Numbered from the stretch's first letter, positions 23,321-32,094 are shown. The stretch is 34,075 nt of DNA from Ferruginibacter sp. (GCF_028288465.1 NZ_JAQBNR010000029.1:1-34075); one strand, 5' to 3'. Made by a program: numbers and translations. Notes: generated by a model not told the origin, from the sequence alone.

Positions 23321-25264
23321 TTATCTGGTAAGTACAAACTGCTTTACAAAAACTTTTTTTCCAATGGTTGCTTTAACTGCATACACGCCAGGCTCAAATT
23401 TTTCGAGTTCGTTTAAATGTAAGACAGAGGTGCCCGATTTGATTTGTCTTTCAGTTGACTGGAGCAATTTACCTGTAAAATCAAATAGCAATAGTTGCAC
23501 AGTTTCTTCCTTTGATGAAAACAAGGTAATGTGTACCTTATTTTTAGCAGGATTTGGAGCGATCTCCATTGAAGAAACAATTTCATCTGCCTGCACTTGA
23601 ACGATTTTGCTATAAGATCCCTTGCCATCTTTACCAACTATCTTAAGCCGGTAATAAATAGACGGCGCGGTTGATAAAGGTATTTTGCTGGTGCTGTTAT
23701 AGGCCGCGGCTGCTTCCGCAGCAGTTGCTTTCTGAGGATTGCCTGCAAGTTGAAAATGGATGCCATCCCAACTCTGTTCTACCTGGAAATAATTGATTTG
23801 TGCATTGTTGGCCACGCTCCAGTTTAGCTGAGCGAGCTGTTTTTCTTTAGTAACCGAAAAGGAAATAATATTTGTTTCCAGCACGGTACAGTTGGTACTG
23901 TAAGTAATGCTCAACGTATCCCTGGCATATGCGGGGCACCCTGTTTGTAAACGTTGTGTTACAAAATAAGTTCCCGGTGCATCTGCAAAAACAGAGGTAC
24001 CTGTTGTATCTCCTGAAAAATGGCCATCCAAAGTAGACCAGGTGTAAACAGAATTGGCAACAGGATTGGTTACCGTTAAGTTGCTTACGCCCAGCGCACC
24101 ACAAAACATCGGTATATCCGCAAATATATTTGCCTTGGCAGCCATGAAAAAATCAAACGGGCCAACAAAATCTTTCAATGCTGCGGTGAATGAATTGGAT
24201 GCACGACTTTTTACCAGTACCCTGCGGAAGGGCATTCCGCAGGAAGGGGCTCCCAAAAGATTAACGGGATCAAGACCTATTTTTGAAAGGTTAACTGAAA
24301 ACTCCATAAACTGTGTGGTGGTATAATCGGTATGAAGTGAATTATCGCCCAACACTAATTGAAATGGCCCTGCCCACGTATTAGCTGAGCAGGTTAAACC
24401 CGTATAGAAAGCCCCCGGTGTTAAAGGCCTGATACCCGCATACCCAAATTGGCTGCCAGAAGCCGCTCCGTCGAAACTGCCTGTCCAGGCAAAATCCATA
24501 GGAACCATTGACAATGCTGCTCTGTCCACCCAAATCCTTGCCTCAAGCGAATCTAAGCCCGTATTATATTGCGCACTAAAAATTACATCGCCGGCAGATA
24601 TGATATCGCCTGCATTATTAAATTTCCAGGATGTGTGACCAGCGTCCGGACCATAGCCAAAAAATTGCCTTGGACCACGGTCGTAATAAATATCCGTTTG
24701 GTACATTTCAAAATCTACATATCGGCTACCGCTTGTGTTTTCTATTGAAACGCCACCAAACATCCATAAAGAATCTGTCACATCAGGGCCTGCCCTGCGC
24801 ACATGTACCATCATATCCAGTATTTCATTTTTATCGGGGATGGACTGTGAAACCGGGCAAGACCAACTTGCCGGGCTGTCTCCGTTTTTGTTGGAGCCAG
24901 AGGCAAACATGGTAGAGTCCTGGCCATGATAATCCCGGGTATATACCGCATCAATTAAAAGTCGGTTATTTACGATTGTATAAGCGGGAAAATGCATGGT
25001 GCGGTAAAATGGAAGGTTGCGTGTTGCCGGGTTGGTAGAATAGCCCTGCACAATGGCTGCAGCTCCTGTAGTGTCAATCACATATTGCCCGGAACCACTA
25101 TTAATGTTGAACCAATCATCGTTGCCAGATTGCCCGAAATTATTAAAGTAATTTGCCTTCAGGTCGGCATCTACACCAAACGATGCTTTTATTGTGGGCG
25201 TAGTAATCTGGCAGGAGGCAGAAAAGGTGGCAAGACACAGCGAAATAAAGTAAAGAGGTTTCAT
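23321..25264 (-). CDS. Large T9SS type A sorting domain protein
   Basis: 647 residues. Signal peptide 1-18 (FISLCLATFSASC, possibly lipoprotein-like). The ~350-residue N-terminal part is beta-rich with no family I recognise (ASFGVDADLKANYFNNFGQS ... WVDRAALSMVPMDFAWTGSF). A PKD/Ig-like segment follows (SVYTWSTLDGHFSGDTTGTS), then a fibronectin-like stretch (LAQLNWSVANNAQINYFQVE). The end is a type A sorting domain: MEIAPNPAKNKVHITLF, LLLFDFTGKLLQ and EPGVYAVKATIG. The protein should be exported and attached to the cell surface or released. It starts the minus-strand cluster, 106 bases before the 175-residue T9SS gene. Confidence 0.88.
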   Translation of the reverse strand: MKPLYFISLCLATFSASCQITTPTIKASFGVDADLKANYFNNFGQSGNDDWFNINSGSGQYVIDTTGAAAIVQGYSTNPATRNLPFYRTMHFPAYTIVNNRLLIDAVYTRDYHGQDSTMFASGSNKNGDSPASWSCPVSQSIPDKNEILDMMVHVRRAGPDVTDSLWMFGGVSIENTSGSRYVDFEMYQTDIYYDRGPRQFFGYGPDAGHTSWKFNNAGDIISAGDVIFSAQYNTGLDSLEARIWVDRAALSMVPMDFAWTGSFDGAASGSQFGYAGIRPLTPGAFYTGLTCSANTWAGPFQLVLGDNSLHTDYTTTQFMEFSVNLSKIGLDPVNLLGAPSCGMPFRRVLVKSRASNSFTAALKDFVGPFDFFMAAKANIFADIPMFCGALGVSNLTVTNPVANSVYTWSTLDGHFSGDTTGTSVFADAPGTYFVTQRLQTGCPAYARDTLSITYSTNCTVLETNIISFSVTKEKQLAQLNWSVANNAQINYFQVEQSWDGIHFQLAGNPQKATAAEAAAAYNSTSKIPLSTAPSIYYRLKIVGKDGKGSYSKIVQVQADEIVSSMEIAPNPAKNKVHITLFSSKEETVQLLLFDFTGKLLQSTERQIKSGTSVLHLNELEKFEPGVYAVKATIGKKVFVKQFVLTR

Positions 25265-25726
25265 AGTTATTCATTTTCAAGGTATCGGATTGAGTACATT
25301 GTTAGCGCCCACGGGCAGTCTCATACTTTGTAGAAAAGCGACACGAGGGGCATAACAATGTTATTACAACGACTTCTGATTATTTATATTGCCATGCAAA
25401 ACGCACTTAACATATAAAGAAAGGCGGCTATTTGTAAAGAACCACTTATATGTGGGAAGAAATTTATATTATTTTGGAATACAATATCATTTATAAGTCA
25501 GTAAACAATCATGTGGTGACAGCGTTTATTAATTCTTTTAAACACTCTGAATGTTAAAAATATTGGGATAAACTTTTCCAGGGAATATGTCTTTTTTCAC
25601 TTTGCCCCAAGTAACCTGCGCAACAAAAAAAATTAGACTACCGGAAAAAGAGGCAGATATATTTTATTTAGAAACAATATTTGTAACAGATAACTGCCGG
25701 ACAATAATAGCCAGGAAAAAATAATA
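25265..25726. other. Long AT-rich intergenic region
   Basis: About 460 bases between the end of the M90 peptidase gene and the start of the large T9SS gene, both on the minus strand. It should contain the cluster promoter. I see no reading frame, tRNA or strong hairpin; only a small CCAC/GTGG dyad near 25442. Confidence 0.6.
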
Positions 25727-26728
25727 TCAGGTTTTCGCGTTTGGATATTGATTCAGCAAAGTACAAATGGTATAGTATAAATCCGGATAATGCGCTCTTA
25801 ATGCCGCAGGTTTTTCAAAAAATATTTCAATGTTTTCCGCCCAGAATTCCTGAAAATTTTTTAAGGCATAATCAGAATATAAATCAAAACCAGGAATGGC
25901 TTCCTGTTGAAAAACCTTGTTGCCATAATTGTTAAATGCCGGAAACGCAGCGACAAAATTTTTATCTGCCTGTCGGCCTGTTTCAAAAAACTGGTAGTAA
26001 TAGGCATGCGCCATTTCATGCAGCCCAACATTTTGTCCATCGTCGGGACACTGAAAGCCGTGCAGAAAATGTTTCCAGGAAAGGTTAATCGTATTGCCGG
26101 AAACGTTGCCTTCGAGCACCCGTACCGTTGGATGTACGCCTATAAATTCTTCCGGGTAAATATGGATATAATCAAAGTCGGGCAACAGGTATTTTTCCAG
26201 GCCAAAAGTAAGTTGTATGGCTGCTGCGCTGATTAGTACCGGCATTTCTTTAAAGCCACTCTTATCATGAATTACAAAAGATATCTGCGTGATAAATTTC
26301 CGGGTGCGTTGTATAAATTTTTCTTTATCAAATGGATTTAACCCATTGTAATAAGCCGAATGTTTTTGTAAGATGTGGCTCATTTCCGGCAATGAAAAAT
26401 TCAGGTCACTGCCGCGATAAGTGTGTACCGGGTTGGCAAATTGCACTCCTTCAGGATAAAGGTTATGACCGCCAGGTAGAATATTATTATCGTCCGATTC
26501 GCTGCTTGTTTTTTTATTGCTGCGGATGGCTGCGATAGAAAAAAATAAAATGAAAATTGCCAGCACAACAAATCCCGGGGCAAGATCCATGGGATTGGAA
26601 TAGTGCTCATCCCATTTGTGATCATGTATGCGATGTAAAATTGCCTTTTGTTGCTGCAGCGGTAAGCTGTCAATCAATGGAGGCAATTGGCCCTCGCCGT
26701 CCCAATAAATTGTTGTATCCTGCGGCAT
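25727..26728 (-). CDS. Membrane-anchored M90 (MtfA-like) zinc peptidase
   Basis: 333 residues. One membrane segment at about 51-68 (PGFVVLAIFILFFSIAAI) places the C-terminal catalytic domain on one side of the membrane, unlike soluble E. coli MtfA. The zinc motif HEMAH is at 237-241; the third ligand is probably Glu294 in FQEFWAENIEIFFEKP, matching the family's EFFA...FFE..P pattern. YPEEFIGVHPTVRVLEGNVS resembles the Y-P-x-x-F segment before the active site. MtfA binds the Mlc repressor in enterobacteria; that partner is not expected here. It follows a small membrane-protein gene by 32 bases and is likely co-transcribed with it. Confidence 0.87.
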   Translation of the reverse strand: MPQDTTIYWDGEGQLPPLIDSLPLQQQKAILHRIHDHKWDEHYSNPMDLAPGFVVLAIFILFFSIAAIRSNKKTSSESDDNNILPGGHNLYPEGVQFANPVHTYRGSDLNFSLPEMSHILQKHSAYYNGLNPFDKEKFIQRTRKFITQISFVIHDKSGFKEMPVLISAAAIQLTFGLEKYLLPDFDYIHIYPEEFIGVHPTVRVLEGNVSGNTINLSWKHFLHGFQCPDDGQNVGLHEMAHAYYYQFFETGRQADKNFVAAFPAFNNYGNKVFQQEAIPGFDLYSDYALKNFQEFWAENIEIFFEKPAALRAHYPDLYYTICTLLNQYPNAKT

Positions 26729-26760
26729 CGTTTTCCTCGTTACAAATGTTGTCTATTCTA

Positions 26761-27027
26761 CTACCATTTTTTTTCAGCCAGCCTTTCTGCGGCATCGGAT
26801 ATTCGTTTGAATTTTTTATTTCCTGTAATTTTTAAAAATACAAGAATAAGCAAAGCCGCCAGGAAAAAAACAAACAGCAGCGGACCTATAACAACATTCT
26901 CATTTGCGTGGGCAGGCATTGGTTTAGTCACCACTACGTGTACTTTGCGTAACCCATCGGGGTTAAGGCTGTCAACATTTACTGGAACGGTAAATGCAAT
27001 GTCATCAGTATCTTGTGCTTGCGGCAT
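26761..27027 (-). CDS. Small single-pass membrane protein
   Basis: 88 residues from ATG at 27027; the frame runs to a TTG at 27048. A polar, exported-looking N-terminal half (VNVDSLNPDGLRKVHVVVTK) is followed by a membrane segment at about residues 43-63 (VVIGPLLFVFFLAALLILVF) and a Lys-rich tail ending in AERLAEKKW. This suggests an N-out, C-in single-pass protein. It lies directly upstream of the membrane-anchored M90 peptidase, with 32 bases between, so it may be a partner or regulator of that enzyme; this is positional inference. No family recognised. Confidence 0.65.
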   Translation of the reverse strand: MPQAQDTDDIAFTVPVNVDSLNPDGLRKVHVVVTKPMPAHANENVVIGPLLFVFFLAALLILVFLKITGNKKFKRISDAAERLAEKKW

Positions 27028-27142
27028 ATACAAATTTTGTTCGTTCAAGAATAGTCACCAACACCACAGTACTGTACTTATTTGCTTTTAGCTACTGCTT
27101 GTTCATCAGAATCAATAAGAACCTAATATTGGTGTTATTCTT

Positions 27143-27982
27143 TTACGATTTCCCTAATATAGTTTTGATAGATAACTCATCAACTTCTAACCACTTTAAA
27201 ATATTAGTTGCATACTCTTTATTCTTGTGTCTTGCTTCTTCAAACTGTTTCGTTAGTCCAGTAATATTAAGCCTCTCATTAACAGTCATAGCGTTTAGTC
27301 CTTTTATTTTACCTTCTATTGTTGTCGCCACTGGATTATGCAACTTAAGCCAACGACTTACATATTTGTCAAAGTCAGTTAAGTCTCTTTCTATTCTCTT
27401 GCTTAACCTTTTTACACGTTTGTCAAAACCATTTTTCGTGAAATAACTTTTTAGTTTGTGATTTTTAAACCAAAAGTCATAATTAAACAAAGGCATTCCT
27501 TTAAAGTCATCAACGTGTAATCGCATATTGGAGACGCTGTTAGGTGGCAAAATAAATTCAATACCATTTACCTGATTTAGTTGCCTCAAACCTTTAATCT
27601 CATTGTCTAACTGAAAAATATTTAGACTAATTTGAATCCATTTGTCGCCCTTGATAATATGAACCGATACTATTTGCAACAATGAATTCTCTGTCAATTT
27701 ACAGAACTCATAAGAATAACTACCGGTATTGTCTTTGCCAAAATTAGCGGCTGAAAATGGCGATTTCTCATAGCCATTTTTGGAGAGCATTGGAAGACCC
27801 CTATCAAAAAATATTTTTCTTCTTATTTCAAGAAGTTCTCTGTCTGTTGCCCTATAAAATAAACCCATAAAATTGCCACTATTGTCAATTATAGATTGTT
27901 CGTTGTGATTACCACCAACATCCATGTACAGGCCGTCAATTTTTCCCGTAAGGGTAATCGCAACCGCTTCAATCGAGAGCAT
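27143..27982 (-). CDS. Hypothetical protein, AT-rich gene
   Basis: 279 residues, soluble, no signal peptide. The N-terminal half looks beta-rich (AVAITLTGKIDGLYMDVGGN; SLLQIVSVHIIKGDKWIQIS), the C-terminal half helical and basic (NGFDKRVKRLSKRIERDLTD ... FEEARHKNKEYATNILKW). I recognise no family. It starts 17 bases after the end of the DUF2130 gene on the same strand. Its base composition is visibly more AT-rich than the flanking genes and its codon use differs (many AAA, TTA, ATA), suggesting later acquisition. A DNA- or RNA-related role would fit the basic helical end but is not shown. Confidence 0.7.
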   Translation of the reverse strand: MLSIEAVAITLTGKIDGLYMDVGGNHNEQSIIDNSGNFMGLFYRATDRELLEIRRKIFFDRGLPMLSKNGYEKSPFSAANFGKDNTGSYSYEFCKLTENSLLQIVSVHIIKGDKWIQISLNIFQLDNEIKGLRQLNQVNGIEFILPPNSVSNMRLHVDDFKGMPLFNYDFWFKNHKLKSYFTKNGFDKRVKRLSKRIERDLTDFDKYVSRWLKLHNPVATTIEGKIKGLNAMTVNERLNITGLTKQFEEARHKNKEYATNILKWLEVDELSIKTILGKS

Positions 27983-27999
27983 TTGAAGCTTATGTTAAT

Positions 28000-29274
28000 T
28001 TATTCATCCAAAGCCTCGTCGTCACCACCGTCCAGTAAAGGAATATTACCAACAGAAGCTCCGGCAATTCCTTTAACAGAACCATACATTCCGCTTGTAC
28101 TGATCAGCACTTTTTCCAGTTGTTTTTCTCTTTCCTTCCACATTTTTTCCATTTGTATGCGCTCCTTCATAATGCTTTGCTTCATCGCCATAAACCCTTC
28201 CACGATGGCTTCTACCTGTCCCTTAAACTCATTGCCGGTTAAATAATTGTACAGCAGCTGCATTTTGTCTCCCTTGTTTTCTTCACTTCGCTGTATTTCA
28301 TGCACCGTTAAAATTCCCTTGCGCAGTAAGTGCGCCACGCTGTTAACTTCACTAAAATTGCATATCCAAATACCGTCTTTTTCACCAAACCTTTCCATGT
28401 CTTTCGGAAAAGCCTGTGTAACCAAAATAGCCACGTCCGCACCGCGGCTGCGCATATCTGCTTTTAATTTATCAACCCAGTTATTGCTCCATGTTTTGGT
28501 GCGTTTGCTTTCATAAATAATTTTGCCGCAGGGCGTGCCGCTGCTGTTGCGTACCACCTGTATACAATCCGCCCCTTCCACACCCTTGCCCACTTCTTCT
28601 ATAATGTCAAACGGAAAACTTTCTTTTAAAATGGCTTCCAGCAACAGTTCCTGTACTTCGCCCTGGCGTTGCATAGAGCTTTGTTCGGCCCGGCGCTTCA
28701 TTTCGTCCGCCAGTTTTTTTTGTTCATTCAGCTGCATTTCCAGCTCTTTTAATTTCAACTGGTAACCGGTTTCCTTTAAGGAATTTTTTTCATTTTCCTG
28801 GTGACGGATCTGTTCCGTGAGCGAACCTCTTTCTTCCTGTAATTTTTTTTGCAACGTAATCTCCAGCTCTGCTTCCCTGTTTTTTAACTGCTGTTCTTTT
28901 TGTAAAAACTCCAGTTCTTTTTTGCGTGCTTCTTTTAATTTTTCTTCATTGTCGTTGTTGTTGTTTTGCAGCAATCGCAGTTTGTTTTCATAATCGGCCG
29001 AAATACTTTTTCTAAGTTGCTCCTGAATTTCTGTTTCCAGTTTTAGTTTTTCCTGCTGCAGTTTCTGGGCAAACAGTTCATTTTCTTTTTTCTTTTTTTC
29101 TTCAAACAATTGCAGATCTGCCGACAGCTTTCTTTTGTCTTCTTCCATTTTAGATAAAGACTGGTTTAATTTATCCTGGTATTGTTGCTGGTATTTTTGT
29201 TCAATATCCGCCGCCAACACATTTTCCACATCAAACACATGCCCGCAGTTGGGGCATTTTATATTATTTGCCAT
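28000..29274 (-). CDS. DUF2130 protein: zinc ribbon, long coiled coil, nuclease-like domain
   Basis: 424 residues from ATG at 29274; the GTG one codon upstream is the alternative. Residues ~6-12 hold a CPNCGH half-ribbon. Residues ~20-205 form a long coiled coil rich in Glu, Lys and Gln. From about 205 the DUF2130 domain follows, with EVQELLLEAILKESFPFDII and then CGKIIYESKRTKTWSNNW and DVAILVTQAF. The E-S-K within a strand, with an acidic residue before it, resembles a PD-(D/E)xK nuclease core, which is my recollection of this family's fold. Biochemical role unknown; the architecture suggests a DNA-associated enzyme. Immediately downstream lies an AT-rich orphan gene. Confidence 0.88.
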   Translation of the reverse strand: MANNIKCPNCGHVFDVENVLAADIEQKYQQQYQDKLNQSLSKMEEDKRKLSADLQLFEEKKKKENELFAQKLQQEKLKLETEIQEQLRKSISADYENKLRLLQNNNNDNEEKLKEARKKELEFLQKEQQLKNREAELEITLQKKLQEERGSLTEQIRHQENEKNSLKETGYQLKLKELEMQLNEQKKLADEMKRRAEQSSMQRQGEVQELLLEAILKESFPFDIIEEVGKGVEGADCIQVVRNSSGTPCGKIIYESKRTKTWSNNWVDKLKADMRSRGADVAILVTQAFPKDMERFGEKDGIWICNFSEVNSVAHLLRKGILTVHEIQRSEENKGDKMQLLYNYLTGNEFKGQVEAIVEGFMAMKQSIMKERIQMEKMWKEREKQLEKVLISTSGMYGSVKGIAGASVGNIPLLDGGDDEALDE

Positions 29275-29532
29275 CACTCAATTTTTTTACAAGATAGGAA
29301 GAAAGAAGTTTCAGTGAACGTGCGGATGTTTCACACAACGGGTACTACGAAAACCTCGGGCACAAAGTGGTTTTTATTACGGATTTTTATGCACATGTGT
29401 TTCTGCCGGGCATACCATTTTTTACATTATTTGTGGCCCTGTGTAAAGCCATTTTACGTTGTTTCCGTCGTATTCTTTGCGTCCGTTTGGTGAAAGAATT
29501 ATTTTTTACGTTAATTTGCATCTCCAATTAAT

Positions 29533-29616
29533 GCGGCGATGGCGAAATTGGTAGACGCACTACCTTGAGGTGGTAGCGCTCGAAAGGGCTTGGGAGTTCG
29601 AATCTCCTTTGCCGCA
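29533..29616 (+). tRNA. tRNA-Leu (anticodon GAG)
   Basis: 84 bases. The acceptor arm GCGGCGA pairs with TTGCCGC (29609-29615), discriminator A at 29616; CCA is not encoded. Anticodon stem CTACC/GGTAG encloses the loop TTGAGGT, so the anticodon is GAG. A long variable arm and the T-arm GTTCGAATC confirm a class II tRNA of the leucine type. Confidence 0.95.
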
Positions 29617-29617
29617 C

Positions 29618-29652
29618 AAAAATGATCCTGTCTTTGACGGGATCATTTTTTT
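29618..29652. terminator. Bidirectional terminator between tRNA-Leu(GAG) and the histidine kinase
   Basis: AAAAATGATCC (29618-29628) and its exact complement (29640-29650) form an 11-bp stem with an 11-base loop and a T run. The histidine kinase stop codon lies inside the stem. Confidence 0.85.
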
Positions 29653-30794
29653 AGTACAATCCTGAACGTAGTACCCTTGCCGGTTTCAGAATGTTTTACA
29701 AATAATTCCCCTTTATGGTATTGTTCGATAATGCGTTTGGACAAACTCAGTCCCAAACCCCAGCCTCGTTTTTTGGTAGTAAAGCCCGGCTTAAAAACAT
29801 TCGGAATATGTTGTTTGCTGATACCTTTCCCGGTGTCTGTAACATCAATCACTACCTGCGAGGTTTCTTTTTTTATGGCGATACTGATGGCGCCTTTTCC
29901 ATCCATCGCATCCAGTGCATTCTTTAATAAATTTTCTATCACCCAGTCAAACAGGGGCGCATTTATTTGTGCCGGAATAAATGTTTCCCCCATGCTGTTA
30001 ATTGAAAAATTCACCTTATCCGGGGCTCTTCTTTTTATGTAAGCCATCATGGTTTCCACCTGTTCCAGCACATTCATTTCTTCCAGTTGCGGCGTGCTGC
30101 CGATCTTGCCAAAACGGTCGCTTACCAATTTTAACCGGTCAACATCTTTGCTCATTTCGGTGGCAATTTTTTCATTGCCCGGCTGATCTTTTAATAATTC
30201 AACCCAGCCCTGTAAAGAGGAGAGAGGTGTACCCAACTGGTGCGCCGTTTCTTTCGCCATGCCCGCCCATACCTGGTTTTGCGTAGATTTATTGCGGGTG
30301 CTGATGGCAATTAATGTAATAATGATAAACAACGCCACAATAAAAAGTTGCACCAGCGGAAAATAACGCATCTCTTTCAACAGCGCCGATTCGCCATAAT
30401 ACAACCTGTTCTTTTGCAGCGAATCTACGGGGTTGGTCCAGCTTACCGGCGGGTGCAGTCCTTTCAATTCTTTTAGTTTATGATTAAGGTAAGACGGGTC
30501 ATTTTTTATCTTAACCGAATCCAAATTATTGGTTTCAAAAATGCTGTCTTTTTCATTCACCGCAATCATCGGAATGTCCTTGTTATTTTCAACCAGTATT
30601 TTGCCCGAAAGGTTGGTAGGCGTTGCGGCAGAGTTACTGATGTCTTTCACCGCTTCCACCCATTGCTCTATTTTTAAGCGCTCTTCCGCGGCAATTTTTT
30701 TCGCCAGGTAGTTGCTGTAAAAAATCGTACCGGTTACAATGGCAATGGCTATAACGGCCAATCCCGAACGCCAGTTAAAAAATTGACTAAACAT
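29643..30794 (-). CDS. Membrane sensor histidine kinase (orphan)
   Basis: 383 residues from ATG at 30794 (MFSQFFNWRSGL). The frame remains open 58 codons further up, but that part coincides with a nested hairpin element and is probably not coding. Membrane segments at about 9-25 and 146-165 bracket a ~120-residue periplasmic sensor region of no known family. The H-box AKETAHQLGTPLSSLQGW has the phospho-acceptor at about His185; then the N-box ENLLKNALDAM, the G1 box DTGKGIS and the G2 box GWGLGLSLSKRI complete the HATPase. No response regulator gene is adjacent, so its partner is elsewhere. Divergent from the GT2 gene. Confidence 0.92.
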   Translation of the reverse strand: MFSQFFNWRSGLAVIAIAIVTGTIFYSNYLAKKIAAEERLKIEQWVEAVKDISNSAATPTNLSGKILVENNKDIPMIAVNEKDSIFETNNLDSVKIKNDPSYLNHKLKELKGLHPPVSWTNPVDSLQKNRLYYGESALLKEMRYFPLVQLFIVALFIIITLIAISTRNKSTQNQVWAGMAKETAHQLGTPLSSLQGWVELLKDQPGNEKIATEMSKDVDRLKLVSDRFGKIGSTPQLEEMNVLEQVETMMAYIKRRAPDKVNFSINSMGETFIPAQINAPLFDWVIENLLKNALDAMDGKGAISIAIKKETSQVVIDVTDTGKGISKQHIPNVFKPGFTTKKRGWGLGLSLSKRIIEQYHKGELFVKHSETGKGTTFRIVLKK

Positions 30795-30840
30795 TTGTAA
30801 ATATAAAATAAGAAAGCAACATCCAAAAAGAAGTAAGTTT

Positions 30841-30925
30841 GCGCCACGTGCCACCTGGTCGGCACCGAAGGTCAGACCGGGTGACACACGCCAAAACCAA
30901 AAATTATAACCGGAGATGCTCCGGT
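30841..30925 (-). other. Nested hairpin element upstream of the histidine kinase
   Basis: An outer helix (30845-30855 with 30880-30890), an inner helix (30857-30860 with 30875-30878) and a small hairpin loop between lie beside a second hairpin (30909-30915 with 30919-30925, 3-base loop). In the outer helix three positions that mispair as C-A on the plus strand are G-U pairs on the minus strand, which favours an RNA made from the minus strand, i.e. the 5' leader of the kinase gene. It could be a regulatory RNA or a dispersed palindromic repeat. Confidence 0.5.
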
Positions 30926-31005
30926 CCGTTCCTAACGTGATATTAAAGAGCCGGATCGGAAAAATCATTCAATAAAAAAATAAAAAAAATACAGCCGCAA
31001 AACTG

Positions 31006-32094
31006 ATGACAGGAAACGATTACTCCGAAGAACACTTCAGCAATCCTGATTATACAAATACCTCCATGGACGAAACACCCATCGTAGCCATTGTAATTTT
31101 AAACTGGAACGGCAAACATTTTTTAGAACAATTTCTTCCATCAGTAATTGCTTCTTCTTACCAAAATAAAAAAATCATTGTTGCTGACAATGCTTCCACT
31201 GATGACTCTATTACTTTTTTACAGCAGCATTTTCCGCAGGTAGAGATTATACAGAACGACACCAACGAAGGCTTTGCAAAAGGGTATAATACTGCGTTGC
31301 AACAGGTAACAGCAGACTATTATGTTTTACTAAACAGCGATGTAGAAGTAACGCCGGGCTGGATTGAGCCCATCATTGAACTGATGGAAAACAATGCGGG
31401 CATCGGCGCCTGCCAGCCAAAAATGTTAACCGATGCGGCCCGGCATTTATTTGAGTATGCAGGTGCCTGCGGGGGCTGGCTTGATAACTTTGGTTATCCG
31501 TTTGCAAGAGGAAGGGTATTTGACGTAGTGGAAGAAGACAAGGGCCAGTACAATGATGCGCAGCCCTGCTTTTGGGCCAGTGGTGCAGCTATGTTTGTAC
31601 GTGCCGACATGTATCATGTGCTCGGCGGACTGGATGAATATTTTTTTGCGCACCAGGAAGAGATTGATTTTTGCTGGCGCCTGCAGCTGGCCGGCTATAA
31701 AGTATATGTGCAACCAGCGTCAGTGGTATATCATGTAGGCGGCGGTACATTAGCAAAGGGCAATCCCAGGAAAGATTTTCTCAACTTCCGCAACAACCTG
31801 GTAATGCTCGCAAAAAATTTACCGGTCGCAACTGCCTTATGGAAAATTCTTTTCCGCATGGGGCTGGACGTGATAGCCGCTTACCAGGCTCTGTTCAGTG
31901 GTAATGGAAGGTCGTTTTTAGCCATAGCAAAAGCGCATTGTTATTTTATCAAGTGGTTGTTGTTTAGTAAAAAGCAATCCGTATTTCCCATATCAAAAAA
32001 TGGTCAGCTGCATGGATGGTACAGTGGGTGCGTGGTTTGGCAATATTTTGTAAAACATAAAAAAACGTTTTCAGAAATTATTTATAACAAATAA
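31006..32094 (+). CDS. Glycosyltransferase family 2
   Basis: 362 residues; an internal ATG at 31066 (MDETPIVAIV) would give 342 and starts right at the domain. The GT-A fold motifs are clear: VAIVILNWNGKHFLEQFLPS, VADNASTDDS (~59-68), NEGFAKGYN (~87-95) and the metal-site LLNSDVEV (~108-115). A later ASGAAMFVRADMY and FFAHQEEIDFCWRLQLAGY are the acceptor-side acidic motif of the rhamnosyltransferase-like branch. It lacks clear membrane segments, so it acts in the cytoplasm on a membrane-bound or soluble acceptor. Not in a polysaccharide cluster. Sugar donor and product are not deducible. Confidence 0.92.
   Translation: MTGNDYSEEHFSNPDYTNTSMDETPIVAIVILNWNGKHFLEQFLPSVIASSYQNKKIIVADNASTDDSITFLQQHFPQVEIIQNDTNEGFAKGYNTALQQVTADYYVLLNSDVEVTPGWIEPIIELMENNAGIGACQPKMLTDAARHLFEYAGACGGWLDNFGYPFARGRVFDVVEEDKGQYNDAQPCFWASGAAMFVRADMYHVLGGLDEYFFAHQEEIDFCWRLQLAGYKVYVQPASVVYHVGGGTLAKGNPRKDFLNFRNNLVMLAKNLPVATALWKILFRMGLDVIAAYQALFSGNGRSFLAIAKAHCYFIKWLLFSKKQSVFPISKNGQLHGWYSGCVVWQYFVKHKKTFSEIIYNK

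Noticed and set aside
29278..29493. Short frame after the DUF2130 gene (plus strand)
   Set aside because: Overlaps the probable decayed repeat; Cys/Phe/His-rich translation unlike a real protein.
30795..30968. 58-codon N-terminal extension of the histidine kinase
   Set aside because: The ATG at 30794 directly precedes the first membrane segment, and the extension is made of strong hairpins; treated as non-coding, though not excluded.
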